From assembly GCF_003116585.1 (NCBI RefSeq), contig NZ_QEHM01000003.1, forward strand, positions 854,916 to 918,915: a stretch of DNA of 64,000 nt. Direction: 5' to 3'. Position 1 is the stretch's first letter. Every line of letters begins with the position of its first letter. The notes beneath the pieces are model-generated. The model ran no database searches, was not told the origin of the DNA, and saw only the letters and a list, made by a program, of their open reading frames with translations. A program made the position numbers and the translations under genes. This document shows positions 23,623 to 32,307 of this stretch, piece by piece. This DNA comes from Albibacillus kandeliae (GTDB taxonomy: Bacteria; Pseudomonadota; Alphaproteobacteria; Rhodobacterales; Rhodobacteraceae).

Positions 23623-26403
23623 TCAGGCGAATGCCTTGTTGGCCTCGTTCAGTTCCTGCACGACAGCGGCATATTCGGGCTTGGCGTGGATCTCGCCAAT
23701 CTTCTTGGTGAAGTCCTGGATCTGCTTGCGCTTGTCCGCGATCTTCTTATCGATGTCCTCGATCTCCAGTGCCGACTTGGTCTGCCCCAGCTTGGCCTGG
23801 GCCGTCGCAATTCGCCGGTTGGCGCCTTCGATCGAGCTTTCGGAGTTGCTGATGCTGCGTTCGATCGCCTCCCGGGGCTTCTTCTCCCATTCCAGCGCAA
23901 GCTCGCGCGTCAGCCGCCGGATACGGGCCTCCTGCTCGGCGATGAACCGTTGCGCCAGTTCGATCTGATCGCGGGCCAGAGCGTCGGTCTTTCCCATCTC
24001 CAGCTGCTGGATCTCGCCCTCGAGATAGGTGATCTCCCGGTTGAGGTCGGCGGTCTCCCGGCCGATGCTCTTGGCGTACTCGGCGGATGCCTTCTTCAGC
24101 CTGTCGACATCCTCGGGCGTGTGGCTCGCGTCGAGCTCGGAAAAGTAGCTGCTCAGCAGGACCGAGTCGATCGTGGGTCGTTTGTCGGGGTCGGGGTCCT
24201 TGAGGCTGTTGATGACACGGTCGAGCGCGGAGGCGGTGCCGACCTTGCCATCCTGGTCTCGCCTGCGGTCCGAAGTGGGGTTCTGGGAGCTGAAAGATTC
24301 CTTGAACTTGCCGCGCTGCCGTTTGGGATCGGTGATGCGTTCGAGGATCTCGCCCAGCGTGAAGTTGTCGGACTTCTGCGACAGGCTGCCTTCGCCGTTC
24401 TGCTCCGGAGATTCGTAGCCCGGCGTATACTCATCAATCCGCTTGGCCTTGCCGTCATGCCCATCGACATGTTGCGCCAGCCCGAAGTCGGCAACCTTGA
24501 AGGTGCCGTCCGAGGTCAGGAAGATATTCAGTTCCTTCAGGTCGAAATGGGTCATGCCCTGCGCCTGCATCGCCTTCATGCCCTTCATGATGTCGCGCAT
24601 CTGCGCTGCCATCATTGCCTGCCGCGCCGGTTCCGAGATCATGCCCGAATGCTCGCACGCTCCCATCGCCTCGGTGTAGTCGTTGGCATCCCCCGCGTCG
24701 GCCAGATCCATGGCGATCAGCGGATCGCCGTTGGGTGCGAGGACGATCCCTTTCATGTCGAGGATGTTCTGGTGGCAGGGATCGGATTCACCTCCGCTCA
24801 CGGCGCGGTGGTTTGCAGCCTCGGACCGCATCGTTTCGATGGTGTCCTCCGATGACGGCTCGCCGGCATGGTAGCCCTTGGGGGTCTTCAGGACGATCTG
24901 GTGCCCGGTCACTGGGTCAGTCGCCTTGTAGACCACGCCGCCGCCGCCGCTCCCGAGCATCTTGATCTCGGAATAGGTCACGCCGCCGACAGTCGCCTCG
25001 GTCAGCTTGCCCTTGTCGTCGCACTTGGCCTTGTCCGGATACTTGTCGATGGCCGTGTTGCGCATCGCGTCGCCTGCGGCCTTGATCTTGGCCCAGACCG
25101 TCGGGTCGATGGTTTCCGGATGGGCCGGATCGAACACGATGCCCGCGGCCTTCGCAGCCTCGCGGTACCAGTCGTGGGGGCTGCGAGTCGTGAGGTCAAA
25201 GACTTCGTCGGGCACGAAGCCGCCCGCCTGCGCCATCAGCCTGTCGATCGCCTGGTCGAGCGCCTGGGCCGCCGAGGCAGCAATCTCGTCGGGTCGCTTG
25301 CGGGTATCGGTAACGTCGATCTCCGCTTCCTCGAACATCTCGTCGGTATAGAAGGGCCTCTGCTGCCGCGATGTGACCGGAGAGGTGTCTTCGGTCTGCC
25401 GAAGAAACGCCGAGTCGGTGATCATGGCCTCCTGCATCGCCCGCTTGGCGGCCTCCAGCCGCTCTTTCTCGCGCTTCTCGATGTGACGGAAGCGTTCTTC
25501 CATCTCCTTCGACATCTTCTCGGCATCCTGACCCGTCAGCGCCTTGCCGTCGTTGTCGGTGAAGGCGGCAGGGGACAGTGTGGGCGAGGTGACCTTCGGC
25601 TTAAGCGCGTTCAGCAGCGCATCGCGGCGGGTCCGCAGCAACTGATTCACCTCGGTTTCGAGGTCTGCGCCGTTGCCTGTCAGCTTGAAGTTCCGTGCCC
25701 GGGCGTCGAGCCCCGTGTAACGCGCGTTGTGCGTGCCGCTCGAGTTCCCGGGGTTCTGCTTGTTGTAGAGACCGATGCTGTGGCTGACCGCAGTCAATTG
25801 GGCCAGGATCGTCGGAGTGGTTGTCAGCTGGGTCTTGTAGGTCTGCACCAACTGCCTGAGGTTCGCCTCCATCGCGTCCCAGTCGCTCATGATCTGCTCG
25901 CGATCCCGGTAGTTGTCGGCCACGATGCGCATGGTGTCCTCGCGGTCGCGCCCGCTGGCCGGGTCGCCCATGCGGGCAACCGCGTCGAGCACGTCCTGGC
26001 TCTGGGTGTCGGCAAGGGCGCTGATGCGGTCGCGGTCGAAAGACATGCGGCGCACATCGTTCTCGAGCGCGTTCAGATCGGCATTCACGGCGCCTAGGTT
26101 CACCCCGTCGCGGACCTGCTTGGCGGCGGCGCGGGCATTGTCCTTGGTTGACTTCAGATCCTTGTAGGCGCCTTTCAGGTCGCCGCCTTCCGCCTTGGCG
26201 GTCGCGGCATCGATCTCCTGCTGGAGGTTGGCGCGTTGGGGGTGGTCCGGCGGCAGGTCCCTGATCTCTGACTGCGCCTTCTCGCGGCGGCGCCAGAATT
26301 CCTCGATCTGCGATTTGATCGCCTTCTTCGCAAAGTAACCCTTGGTGTCGTAGCCAAGGTGCTTCTGCACGAAACGCAACTGTTCCGCTGTCAGATCCGC
26401 CAT
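23623..26403 (-). CDS. Large eukaryotic-type Ser/Thr protein kinase with coiled-coil flanks, 926 aa
   Basis: Residues 1-470 are mostly charged helices and coiled coil. The kinase domain (about 478-765) has the P-loop GSGGGGVVYKA at 484-494, Lys506 in IVLKTPKG, catalytic loop HFDLKELN (Asp621, Lys623, Asn626), DFG at 639-641 and the APE-like PGYESPEQ. HFD in place of HRD makes it a non-RD kinase. Residues 770-926 are again long coiled coil. There is no membrane helix, so unlike typical bacterial PASTA kinases it is soluble. Start at 26403 (MADLTAEQL) has AGGGAGG upstream. No linked phosphatase or FHA gene; role unknown. A secreted effector or scaffold kinase is possible. Confidence 0.88.
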   Translation of the reverse strand: MADLTAEQLRFVQKHLGYDTKGYFAKKAIKSQIEEFWRRREKAQSEIRDLPPDHPQRANLQQEIDAATAKAEGGDLKGAYKDLKSTKDNARAAAKQVRDGVNLGAVNADLNALENDVRRMSFDRDRISALADTQSQDVLDAVARMGDPASGRDREDTMRIVADNYRDREQIMSDWDAMEANLRQLVQTYKTQLTTTPTILAQLTAVSHSIGLYNKQNPGNSSGTHNARYTGLDARARNFKLTGNGADLETEVNQLLRTRRDALLNALKPKVTSPTLSPAAFTDNDGKALTGQDAEKMSKEMEERFRHIEKREKERLEAAKRAMQEAMITDSAFLRQTEDTSPVTSRQQRPFYTDEMFEEAEIDVTDTRKRPDEIAASAAQALDQAIDRLMAQAGGFVPDEVFDLTTRSPHDWYREAAKAAGIVFDPAHPETIDPTVWAKIKAAGDAMRNTAIDKYPDKAKCDDKGKLTEATVGGVTYSEIKMLGSGGGGVVYKATDPVTGHQIVLKTPKGYHAGEPSSEDTIETMRSEAANHRAVSGGESDPCHQNILDMKGIVLAPNGDPLIAMDLADAGDANDYTEAMGACEHSGMISEPARQAMMAAQMRDIMKGMKAMQAQGMTHFDLKELNIFLTSDGTFKVADFGLAQHVDGHDGKAKRIDEYTPGYESPEQNGEGSLSQKSDNFTLGEILERITDPKRQRGKFKESFSSQNPTSDRRRDQDGKVGTASALDRVINSLKDPDPDKRPTIDSVLLSSYFSELDASHTPEDVDRLKKASAEYAKSIGRETADLNREITYLEGEIQQLEMGKTDALARDQIELAQRFIAEQEARIRRLTRELALEWEKKPREAIERSISNSESSIEGANRRIATAQAKLGQTKSALEIEDIDKKIADKRKQIQDFTKKIGEIHAKPEYAAVVQELNEANKAFA

Positions 26404-26711
26404 CCCGTCCTCCCTTTCATCCGTGCTTCCATGCCTTGCCCCGCCAGCATCCTGCGCTATAGACAGCAAGCTTGCGGGCTTCTGTCGATAATTTCTTTCC
26501 CGGCCATCGAAAAAAACGACTCACCGGTTCCCGATCGCAGCGGACGACGCCTGTCGAGGGCACGCCGAACGCTGACACCGGGATTTGCGGGCATTCAAAC
26601 CGCGCACGAGGCACCGCATCAATGAACTGGGTCACACAACGCGCGGCATGAAAAAGCCCCGCATCCGGGGATGCGGGGCAGTGTGTTGCCAGGGATGCAA
26701 CATGAAAGGCG
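26404..26711. other. 308-base intergenic region between LysR and kinase genes
   Basis: It holds the Shine-Dalgarno of the kinase gene, an AT-rich segment near 26485-26520 that may contain its promoter, and the LysR terminator at 26656-26679. I see no ORF or RNA gene in the rest. Confidence 0.4.
26656..26679 (-). terminator. Rho-independent terminator of the LysR gene
   Basis: GCCCCGCATCC (26656-26666) pairs perfectly with GGATGCGGGGC (26669-26679). On the minus strand it is followed by TTTTTCATG, about 32 bases after the LysR stop. Confidence 0.85.
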
Positions 26712-27617
26712 TTACCAGTCGTCGGGGCCCTTGTCGGCAAAGGCGTTGACGAGGAAGTCGATGAAGGCGCGGACCTTGGGCTGGGTAAAGCGGCCCGGGG
26801 GATAGACCGCATAGATGCCCTGAGTCTCGACCGGCAGGCTCGGCATGGCGTATTCGACCAGGCCTTTCTCCATCGCGTCCGAGAACAGGAAGGACGGCAG
26901 ATAGGCGATGCCGAGACCCGAAATCGCGGCGTTCAGCAGCGACTGACCATCGTTCACAGAGAGCCACCCGGCGGTGCGAACCTGACGCTTTTCGCCCGAG
27001 GGCGCGGTCAGCTTCCAGACGTTGCCGGAGGACTGGTTGGAATAGTGCAGCAGCTTGTGTTCGTTCAGGTCGTCGATCTTCTGCGGATACCCGTACTTCT
27101 CGAAGTAGGACGGCGAAGCGATCATCGCCTTGGTGGTTTCGGTCAGCTTGCGGGCGCGCAGCGTGCTGTCCTCGAGTTCGCCGATCCGCACGGCCATGTC
27201 GAAGCCTTCGGAGATCAGTTCGACGTAGCGGTTGTTCAGCACCATGTTCACGGTGATCTCGGGGAATTCCGACAGGAACTCGCTCAGCACCGGCGACAGA
27301 TGATTGACGCCGAAATCGGTCGCGACCGAGATGCGGAGCAGGCCGGAGGGGGCCGATTGCATCGAGGTCACCAGCGCATCGGCCTCGCCCGCGTCGTTCA
27401 GCACGCGACGGGCGCGGTCGTAGTAGGCCAGGCCGATCTCGGTCGGGCTCACGCGGCGCGTGGTACGGTTCAGAAGACGTGCGCCCAGCCGGGCCTCGAG
27501 GCTCGAGACGTGCTTGGACACGGCGGACTTGGAAATGCCCATCTTCTTGGCCGCATCGGTAAAGCCGCCCTGATCCACCACGTTGGCAAAGGCTTCCATT
27601 TCGGTGAGACGGTCCAT
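26712..27617 (-). CDS. LysR-type transcriptional regulator, 301 aa
   Basis: The N-terminal winged helix-turn-helix (MEAFANVVDQGGFTDAAKKM, SKSAVSKHVSSLEARLG, LLNRTTRRVSPTEIG) is followed by a periplasmic-binding-protein-like effector domain. The sequence is of the CrgA/DmlR-like subgroup, which often controls small oxidoreductases or efflux. It is transcribed away from the NIPSNAP gene 284 bases distant, and by the usual LysR arrangement that pair is its likeliest target. A nearby inverted repeat (27660-27703) could be its binding site. Confidence 0.92.
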   Translation of the reverse strand: MDRLTEMEAFANVVDQGGFTDAAKKMGISKSAVSKHVSSLEARLGARLLNRTTRRVSPTEIGLAYYDRARRVLNDAGEADALVTSMQSAPSGLLRISVATDFGVNHLSPVLSEFLSEFPEITVNMVLNNRYVELISEGFDMAVRIGELEDSTLRARKLTETTKAMIASPSYFEKYGYPQKIDDLNEHKLLHYSNQSSGNVWKLTAPSGEKRQVRTAGWLSVNDGQSLLNAAISGLGIAYLPSFLFSDAMEKGLVEYAMPSLPVETQGIYAVYPPGRFTQPKVRAFIDFLVNAFADKGPDDW

Positions 27618-27659
27618 CAGCGATCCCTCGGTGGCATTCTATTTATGTTTCAGCCGCCG

Positions 27660-27703
27660 TTATCTCGCCCAATCTGGGCAAGATCGGGGCAAGCTTGAGA
27701 TAA
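27660..27703. promoter_or_regulatory. Nested inverted repeat upstream of LysR gene
   Basis: TTATCTC (27660-27666) and GAGATAA (27697-27703) are perfect inverted arms 30 bases apart; just inside them GCCC-AATCT-GGGC forms a second inverted repeat (27667-27679). The position 43-86 bases upstream of the LysR start is where an autoregulatory LysR site would lie. No experimental support. Confidence 0.35.
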
Positions 27704-27901
27704 TATCGGGGTTTTGTCGGGGATCGTTGAAGGCGCGGAAACAGGGCTGGGCAAAGGGTTTCTAGGCGTCCTTCAGAGCAGTTTTCCCCTTATTGGAACG
27801 GCTGTCCAGCCCTGATCTTTCCCTCGGTTTCGGCCGCGGCCAAAGCGTCACAACGCCCGCAAGGGGCATAGATTGCGGGACATTACCAGAGGGCACCGTT
27901 A

Positions 27902-28234
27902 ATGCTGACCTGCATCATCCGTTATCAAATCGACCCGACCAAGAAGGCGCAGTTCGAGCAATATGCGCGAAACTGGGGTCAGGCGATCCCGCGCTGCGGC
28001 GCCGACCTCGTCGGCTATTTTTCGCCGCACGAGGGATCGTCGACGCTGGCCTACGGCATCTACCATGTCGAAAACCTCGCCGCCTACGAGGCCTATCGCG
28101 CGCGCCTCACCGCCGATCCGCTGGGGCGCGAAAACTACGAGTTCGCGCAGAAGGAGCGGTTCCTGTTGCGCGAGGACCGGACCTGGCTGAAGCTGGCCTC
28201 GGCCCCACATGGGAGCGGAGGAGACCAGCCATGA
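27902..28234 (+). CDS. NIPSNAP family protein, 110 aa
   Basis: A small dimeric alpha+beta-barrel protein with the NIPSNAP pattern: IIRYQIDPTKKAQFEQYARNW at the start, GYFSPHEGSSTLAYGIYHVE in the middle, and AYEAYRARLTADPLGRENYEF at the end. The family has no fixed biochemical role. The next gene, another ferredoxin-like-fold protein, overlaps by four bases, so the two probably form a complex or consecutive steps. Confidence 0.85.
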   Translation: MLTCIIRYQIDPTKKAQFEQYARNWGQAIPRCGADLVGYFSPHEGSSTLAYGIYHVENLAAYEAYRARLTADPLGRENYEFAQKERFLLREDRTWLKLASAPHGSGGDQP

Positions 28235-28578
28235 TCGCCATCATCTTCGAAGTTGAACCGGCAGAGGGCCGCAAGGATCAGTACCTCGACATAGCGGCGA
28301 CTATGCGCCCGCTGGTCGACGAGATCGACGGGTTCATCTCGGTCGAGCGGTTCCAGAGCCTGACCAATCCCGAGAAGCTGCTCTCGCTCTCGTTCTTCCG
28401 CGACGAGGAGGCGGTGGAGCAGTGGCGGCAGCTGACACAGCACCGCAGGGCACAGGCCAAGGGGCGCGCCGGCATCTTCAGCGATTACCGGCTGCGGGTG
28501 GCCCATGTCCTGCGGGACTATGGCATGACCGAGCGGGCCGAGGCGCCGCGCGACAGCGTTGCCGAGCACGGCGCCTAG
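28231..28578 (+). CDS. Antibiotic biosynthesis monooxygenase (ABM) domain protein, 115 aa
   Basis: The ATG at 28231 overlaps the NIPSNAP stop. The sequence MIAIIFEVEPAEGRKDQYLD, GFISVERFQSL, LSLSFFRDEEAVEQWRQ and HRRAQAKGRAGIFSDYRL is the ABM pattern, a ferredoxin-like fold found in quinone-forming monooxygenases and in haem-degrading or stress enzymes. The conserved Trp/His of the dimer cleft (EQWRQLTQH) is present. The substrate is unknown. Confidence 0.85.
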   Translation: MIAIIFEVEPAEGRKDQYLDIAATMRPLVDEIDGFISVERFQSLTNPEKLLSLSFFRDEEAVEQWRQLTQHRRAQAKGRAGIFSDYRLRVAHVLRDYGMTERAEAPRDSVAEHGA

Positions 28579-28600
28579 GTTTGCCGCCGTCCGGGGACGC

Positions 28601-28978
28601 TCAGGCGCTGCTCGCCGATCCGCCCCGGACCACCACGATGCCAAAGCACAGGAGCGACAGGACCGTCAGCACCGAGCCCAGCTTGGCCAGCGTTTCGCCC
28701 GTCTGGTTCAGCGCCATGACGATCCCCGGCACGATCAGCACCAGCCCGACCACGGCAAGGGCGAAATGGATCTTGGCGATGACCGTATCGGCGGCGGCCG
28801 GCACGAGGTGGTAGTAGAAGGCGAAGATCGCGAAGCCGACCCAGCCGATCAGATTCAGGTGGGCATGGGCGGGATGCATGGAGTGATCCATCGTCACGCT
28901 CATCTGGATGCCCCAGCCCATACCGATCAGGATCGACACGACTGCAAGCGTCATGAAGTAATAGGGTAATCCCCTCAT
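28601..28978 (-). CDS. Small four-helix membrane protein, haem-copper oxidase subunit I-like, 125 aa
   Basis: Four hydrophobic segments at about 7-25, 41-60, 66-88 and 93-116. The loop and second helix contain HSMHPAHAHLNLIGW, with further His57 (FYYHLVP) and His71 (IAKIHF), resembling the haem-ligand helices of cbb3-type cytochrome oxidase subunit I or NnrS-like proteins, but far too short to be an oxidase. Such proteins are often annotated as 'cytochrome-c oxidase' in alphaproteobacteria. It may bind haem in the inner membrane. Start at 28978; upstream extension to 29149 lacks membrane-protein character. Confidence 0.72.
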   Translation of the reverse strand: MRGLPYYFMTLAVVSILIGMGWGIQMSVTMDHSMHPAHAHLNLIGWVGFAIFAFYYHLVPAAADTVIAKIHFALAVVGLVLIVPGIVMALNQTGETLAKLGSVLTVLSLLCFGIVVVRGGSASSA

Positions 28979-29433
28979 TTTCCGTATTCCCTGTTTTCGA
29001 GATTTATCATTGTCAGGATGCGGGGCCGGTCGCGGACTTTCGGAGAAACAAATGAGGAACCCGGCCGTTGCGCGGCCGTTGTCCGGCTTTCCGAAAGACG
29101 TGTTCGCAATCCCTTGTGCAATCGCTCCCCCTGGCTTGGCCGCACCCAAAAATGGCAGCGACCTTGCTGGGTCGAAATGGCATCAGCAGTTTCCGCGAGA
29201 CTCTGATCTGGCCTCTCACCCTACGTCAAGCATGGCAAAAGACGTCCAAAAAAGAAAGACTTCACGAGCCCGGCCCGCATGATGATGCCCGGGTGTGGCC
29301 TGGCCGACCGCGGCAAGCTGCTCCGCTGCGGCAATCCCGCCATGCATTCGCCCGCCCGAGGCCCGTCGAGGTGGCAATCTCGCCCCGGCTGTGACACACC
29401 GCAGGCGCAGGCAATTCTTCGACAGGTGGCAAT
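28979..29433. other. 455-base region without a recognisable gene
   Basis: It separates the divergent small membrane gene and the phosphatase gene and should hold both promoters. I find no credible ORF, hairpin terminator or RNA gene in it. Frames that are open here on either strand lack a start, Shine-Dalgarno and protein-like composition. Confidence 0.4.
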
Positions 29434-30162
29434 GTGACCTCTCCTCTCTATGCCATGGGCGACATTCACGGCCGGATGGACTTTCTCGAGGCGGCGCTGG
29501 AGTGGATCCGGCAGGACGGGGGCGACGACGCGCGCATCGTCTTCCTTGGCGACCTCGAAGATCGCGGGCCGAACTCGAAAGAGGTGATCGAGCTGCTGAG
29601 CGCCGGTGTCGCCGCAGGCCGGAACTGGGAAGTGATCAAGGGCAACCACGACCGGATGTTCGAGAGCTTCCTGCGCGACGGCACCCTGACCGACCCGCAG
29701 ATTCGCTCGGGGATCGGCTGGTTCCATGAGCGCGTCGGCGGGCTGACGACGCTGGAATCCTACGGCATCGAAGAGGCCGGTCGCCGCCCCGGCGCCGAAG
29801 TGCTGGCGGAGGCGCTGGAGAAGGTGCCCGAGGCCCACAGCGCCTTTCTGGCCGAACGCCCGCTGATGCTGGAGGTCGGGGACCTGCTCTTCGTGCACGC
29901 AGGGATCCGGCCGGGCGTGGCGATCGCGGATCAGGTGGAAGACGACCTGCTGTGGATCCGCGACGAGTTCCTGACCGACCGGCGGCAACACCCGAGGCTG
30001 GTGGTGCACGGGCATACGCCGGTCGACATGCCGTTCCATTTCGGCAACCACGTCAACCTCGACGGCGGCGCGGGCTATGGTCGTCCGATCTACCCGGCCG
30101 TCTTCGAAGGCACCGACGCCTGGCTGCTCGACGGCAAGGGTCGGATGCCGCTGGTGCCGTAA
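29434..30162 (+). CDS. PPP-family metallophosphoesterase (Ser/Thr phosphatase-like), 242 aa
   Basis: The dinuclear metal-binding motifs appear in order: GDIHGR (7-14), GDLEDRG (around 40-46), GNHD (around 71-74), VHAG and GHTP. This is the bacterial PrpA/ApaH-like branch acting on phosphoproteins or on nucleoside polyphosphates. Glu replaces the usual Val/Tyr in the GDxxDRG motif (GDLEDRG). GTG start with AGGTGG upstream. It stands alone; pairing with the kinase 3 kb away is possible but not supported by linkage. Confidence 0.85.
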   Translation: MTSPLYAMGDIHGRMDFLEAALEWIRQDGGDDARIVFLGDLEDRGPNSKEVIELLSAGVAAGRNWEVIKGNHDRMFESFLRDGTLTDPQIRSGIGWFHERVGGLTTLESYGIEEAGRRPGAEVLAEALEKVPEAHSAFLAERPLMLEVGDLLFVHAGIRPGVAIADQVEDDLLWIRDEFLTDRRQHPRLVVHGHTPVDMPFHFGNHVNLDGGAGYGRPIYPAVFEGTDAWLLDGKGRMPLVP

Positions 30163-30228
30163 GGGGGCCAGCCCCCTCTTGGCCCTGCGGGCCAATTCAC
30201 CCCCGGGATACTTGCGAACCCAAAGAAG
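30163..30228. repeat. Compound intergenic element with hairpins and a degenerate copy of the repeat
   Basis: Immediately after the phosphatase stop come GGGGGC-CA-GCCCCC (30163-30176) and GGCCC-TGC-GGGCC (30181-30193), then CCCCCGGGATACTTGCG with the tail CCCAAAGAAG. This resembles the elements at 9426 and 43364 (a GA-TATTT-like centre and AAAGAAG tail). The hairpins could also terminate the phosphatase and the convergent cysteine-synthase-like gene. Confidence 0.5.
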
Positions 30229-30231
30229 GGC

Positions 30232-31188
30232 TCAGCTCCAGAGATCGGTCGACAGGTACTTGAGGCCGCTGTCGCAGATGATCACCGCGACGGTCCCGCC
30301 CCTTTCGGGACCGGCGAGCAGGTCGAGCGCCGCGGCTACGTTGGCGCCGGCCGAGAAGCCCGCGAAGATGCCTTCGACGCGGGCGAGGTCGCGCGCTGTT
30401 TCCTTCGCCTGCGCGCCCGTCACCGTCAGGTGGCCGTCCACCGGGGCGCCTTGCAGCAGGGCGAGGTCGGGCATTGCGTAGCCGCCGCCCTGAATGGGGT
30501 GGCCGGGATCGGTGACGGTCTGGCCCGAGATCGCGGCGGCCCCCGCGGGTTCGAGCAGGTAACCGCGCAGCGACGGGTTCAACGCCTTCAGTGCGCGGAT
30601 CGTCCCCGCGTAGGTGCCGCCGGAGCCGGCGAAGTCGACGAAGGCGGTCAGGCACCGGCCCGAATCCTCCCAGAGTTCCGGCCCGGTGGTGGCGGCATGG
30701 GCCGCCGCATTGCCGGGGTGGTTGAACTGGTCGGCCCGGAAGGCGCCGCGCTCGGCCGTGATCCGCTGCGCCTCGGCATCGACCAGCGCGAGATCGGTCC
30801 CCGAGACCTCGCCCACCGCGCTGCCGGGGGCCTGGTCGACCAGCACGACCTCCGCCCCGAGAGCGCGCATCATCGCGGCGCGTTCGGGCGAGTTGCCCCG
30901 GCTCATCACCGCAATGAAGGGGTGGCCAAGCTGGGTGCAGACGATGGCGAGGCCGGTGCCCATGTTGCCGGAGGTGAGTTCCACCACCGGTTGCCCCGGC
31001 TGCAGCGTGCCGTCGGCCCGCGCCGCCCGGATGATGCCGAGCGCGGCGCGGTCTTTCTTGGAGAAGCCGGGGTTCAGGTAGTCGAGCTTGGCGAGGATGC
31101 GCCCGTCGAGCCCATGCGCCGCGACGAGCCGGTCGAGCCAGACGGAAGGTGTCTTGCCGATGATATCGAGGATCGAAGCTGCGGTCAT
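30232..31188 (-). CDS. Cysteine synthase-like PLP enzyme with altered active-site motifs, 318 aa
   Basis: A fold-type II PLP enzyme of the cysteine synthase/cystathionine beta-synthase family. The PLP lysine is Lys45, but the motif is NPGFSKKDR instead of the usual NPGGSVKDR, and the substrate loop is TSGNMGTG (72-79) instead of TSGNTG. A PLP-phosphate loop (GSGGTYAG) is present. The start overlaps the tdh stop by four bases (ATGA), so it is part of the kbl-tdh operon. The motif changes and context argue against ordinary O-acetylserine sulfhydrylase; an enzyme acting on threonine- or serine-derived substrates is plausible. Confidence 0.85.
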   Translation of the reverse strand: MTAASILDIIGKTPSVWLDRLVAAHGLDGRILAKLDYLNPGFSKKDRAALGIIRAARADGTLQPGQPVVELTSGNMGTGLAIVCTQLGHPFIAVMSRGNSPERAAMMRALGAEVVLVDQAPGSAVGEVSGTDLALVDAEAQRITAERGAFRADQFNHPGNAAAHAATTGPELWEDSGRCLTAFVDFAGSGGTYAGTIRALKALNPSLRGYLLEPAGAAAISGQTVTDPGHPIQGGGYAMPDLALLQGAPVDGHLTVTGAQAKETARDLARVEGIFAGFSAGANVAAALDLLAGPERGGTVAVIICDSGLKYLSTDLWS

Positions 31189-32222
31189 GTCCAGTCCAGT
31201 ACCACCTTGCCGCTCAGACCCGACTTCATCGCGGCGAACCCCTGTTCGAACTCCGCCGCGGCGAAACGATGGGTGATGACGCCCGAGACATCCAGCCCGT
31301 TCTGCAACATGGCGATCATCTTGTACCATGTCTCGAAGATCTCGCGCCCGTAGACGCCCTTGATGGTGATCGCCTTGAACACGATACGCGACCAGTCCAC
31401 CGGCGATTTGCCCGGCGGAATGCCAAGGAGGGCAATGCGGCCGCCCATCACCAGCGCCTCGACCATTTGGTCGAGCGCATGCTGGCTGCCGGACATTTCG
31501 AGACCCACGTCGAAGCCTTCCTTCATCTTCAGACCAGACTCTATTTCGGCCAGATCCTGCTTTGCCACGTTCACCGGGATCACGTCGGCGACACGCGCGG
31601 CGAGATCGAGGCGCGCCTGGTTCACGTCGGTGATCACAACATGGCGGGCGCCGACGTGACGGGCGACGGCGGCGGCCATTATGCCGATGGGCCCGGCACC
31701 GGTGATCAGCACATCCTCCCCGATCAGGTCAAAGGAGAGCGCGGTATGAACGGCGTTGCCGAGCGGGTCGAGGATCGCGCCGATCTCGTCCGGGATATCG
31801 TCGGGCAGGGGGACCACATTGAAGGCGGGCAGGCGCAGGTACTGGGCAAAGGCGCCCTGTTCGTTCACCCCGATGCCGCGCGTCGCCGGGTCGAGGTGGA
31901 ACTTGCCCGCGCGGCTCTGACGCGAGGTCTTGCCGATCAGGTGTCCCTCGCCGGAACAGCGTTGGCCAAGCTCGAGTCCCTCGACATTGCGCCCCAACTC
32001 GACGATCTCGCCCGCGAATTCGTGGCCGGTGATCAGGGGGACCGGCACGGTTTTCTGCGCCCAGTCGTCCCAGTTCCAGATGTGGATGTCGGTGCCGCAG
32101 ATGCCGGTCTTGTTCACCTTGATCAGCACGTCATCGGGCCCGATCTCCGGCACCGGGGCGTCGATCATCCAGAGCCCGGGTTCGGGTTTTGCCTTGCACA
32201 GAGCCTGCATTTGGTTGGTCAT
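31185..32222 (-). CDS. tdh: L-threonine 3-dehydrogenase, 345 aa
   Basis: It oxidises L-threonine to 2-amino-3-oxobutyrate with NAD+, the substrate of Kbl. It is a medium-chain zinc dehydrogenase: catalytic zinc ligands Cys42, His67 and Glu68 ([21 protein letters not shown]), NAD-binding [13 protein letters not shown], and long matches to known Tdh ([35 protein letters not shown]). The usual structural-zinc lobe with four cysteines is replaced by [19 protein letters not shown] (93-111), which has none. Start [10 protein letters not shown] at 32222 with GGAGAG upstream. Confidence 0.92.
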   Translation of the reverse strand: MTNQMQALCKAKPEPGLWMIDAPVPEIGPDDVLIKVNKTGICGTDIHIWNWDDWAQKTVPVPLITGHEFAGEIVELGRNVEGLELGQRCSGEGHLIGKTSRQSRAGKFHLDPATRGIGVNEQGAFAQYLRLPAFNVVPLPDDIPDEIGAILDPLGNAVHTALSFDLIGEDVLITGAGPIGIMAAAVARHVGARHVVITDVNQARLDLAARVADVIPVNVAKQDLAEIESGLKMKEGFDVGLEMSGSQHALDQMVEALVMGGRIALLGIPPGKSPVDWSRIVFKAITIKGVYGREIFETWYKMIAMLQNGLDVSGVITHRFAAAEFEQGFAAMKSGLSGKVVLDWT

Positions 32223-32281
32223 GGTCTCTCTCCGACACGCCCTGGGTTTGGTCCGGGGCCATTTGGGTCTGGGTCGTGTAG

Positions 32282-32302
32282 GCCCCGGATCAGGTCCGGG
32301 GC
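32282..32302. repeat. Hairpin repeat GCCCCGGA-n5-TCCGGGGC, copy 1
   Basis: Perfect 8-bp arms at 32282-32289 and 32295-32302 between kbl and tdh. The same arms occur between dnaA and dnaN (42034-42054). It may be a dispersed palindromic element or an intra-operon hairpin affecting mRNA stability. Confidence 0.6.
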
Positions 32303-32307
32303 GGATC

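Noticed and set aside
28979-29433. Decayed gene in the 455-base gap
   Set aside because: No stretch resembles a recognisable protein in any frame, so there is nothing to support a pseudogene.
23623-30162. Kinase and PPP-type phosphatase as a signalling pair
   Set aside because: They are 3 kb apart, on opposite strands, with five unrelated genes between; linkage is too weak.
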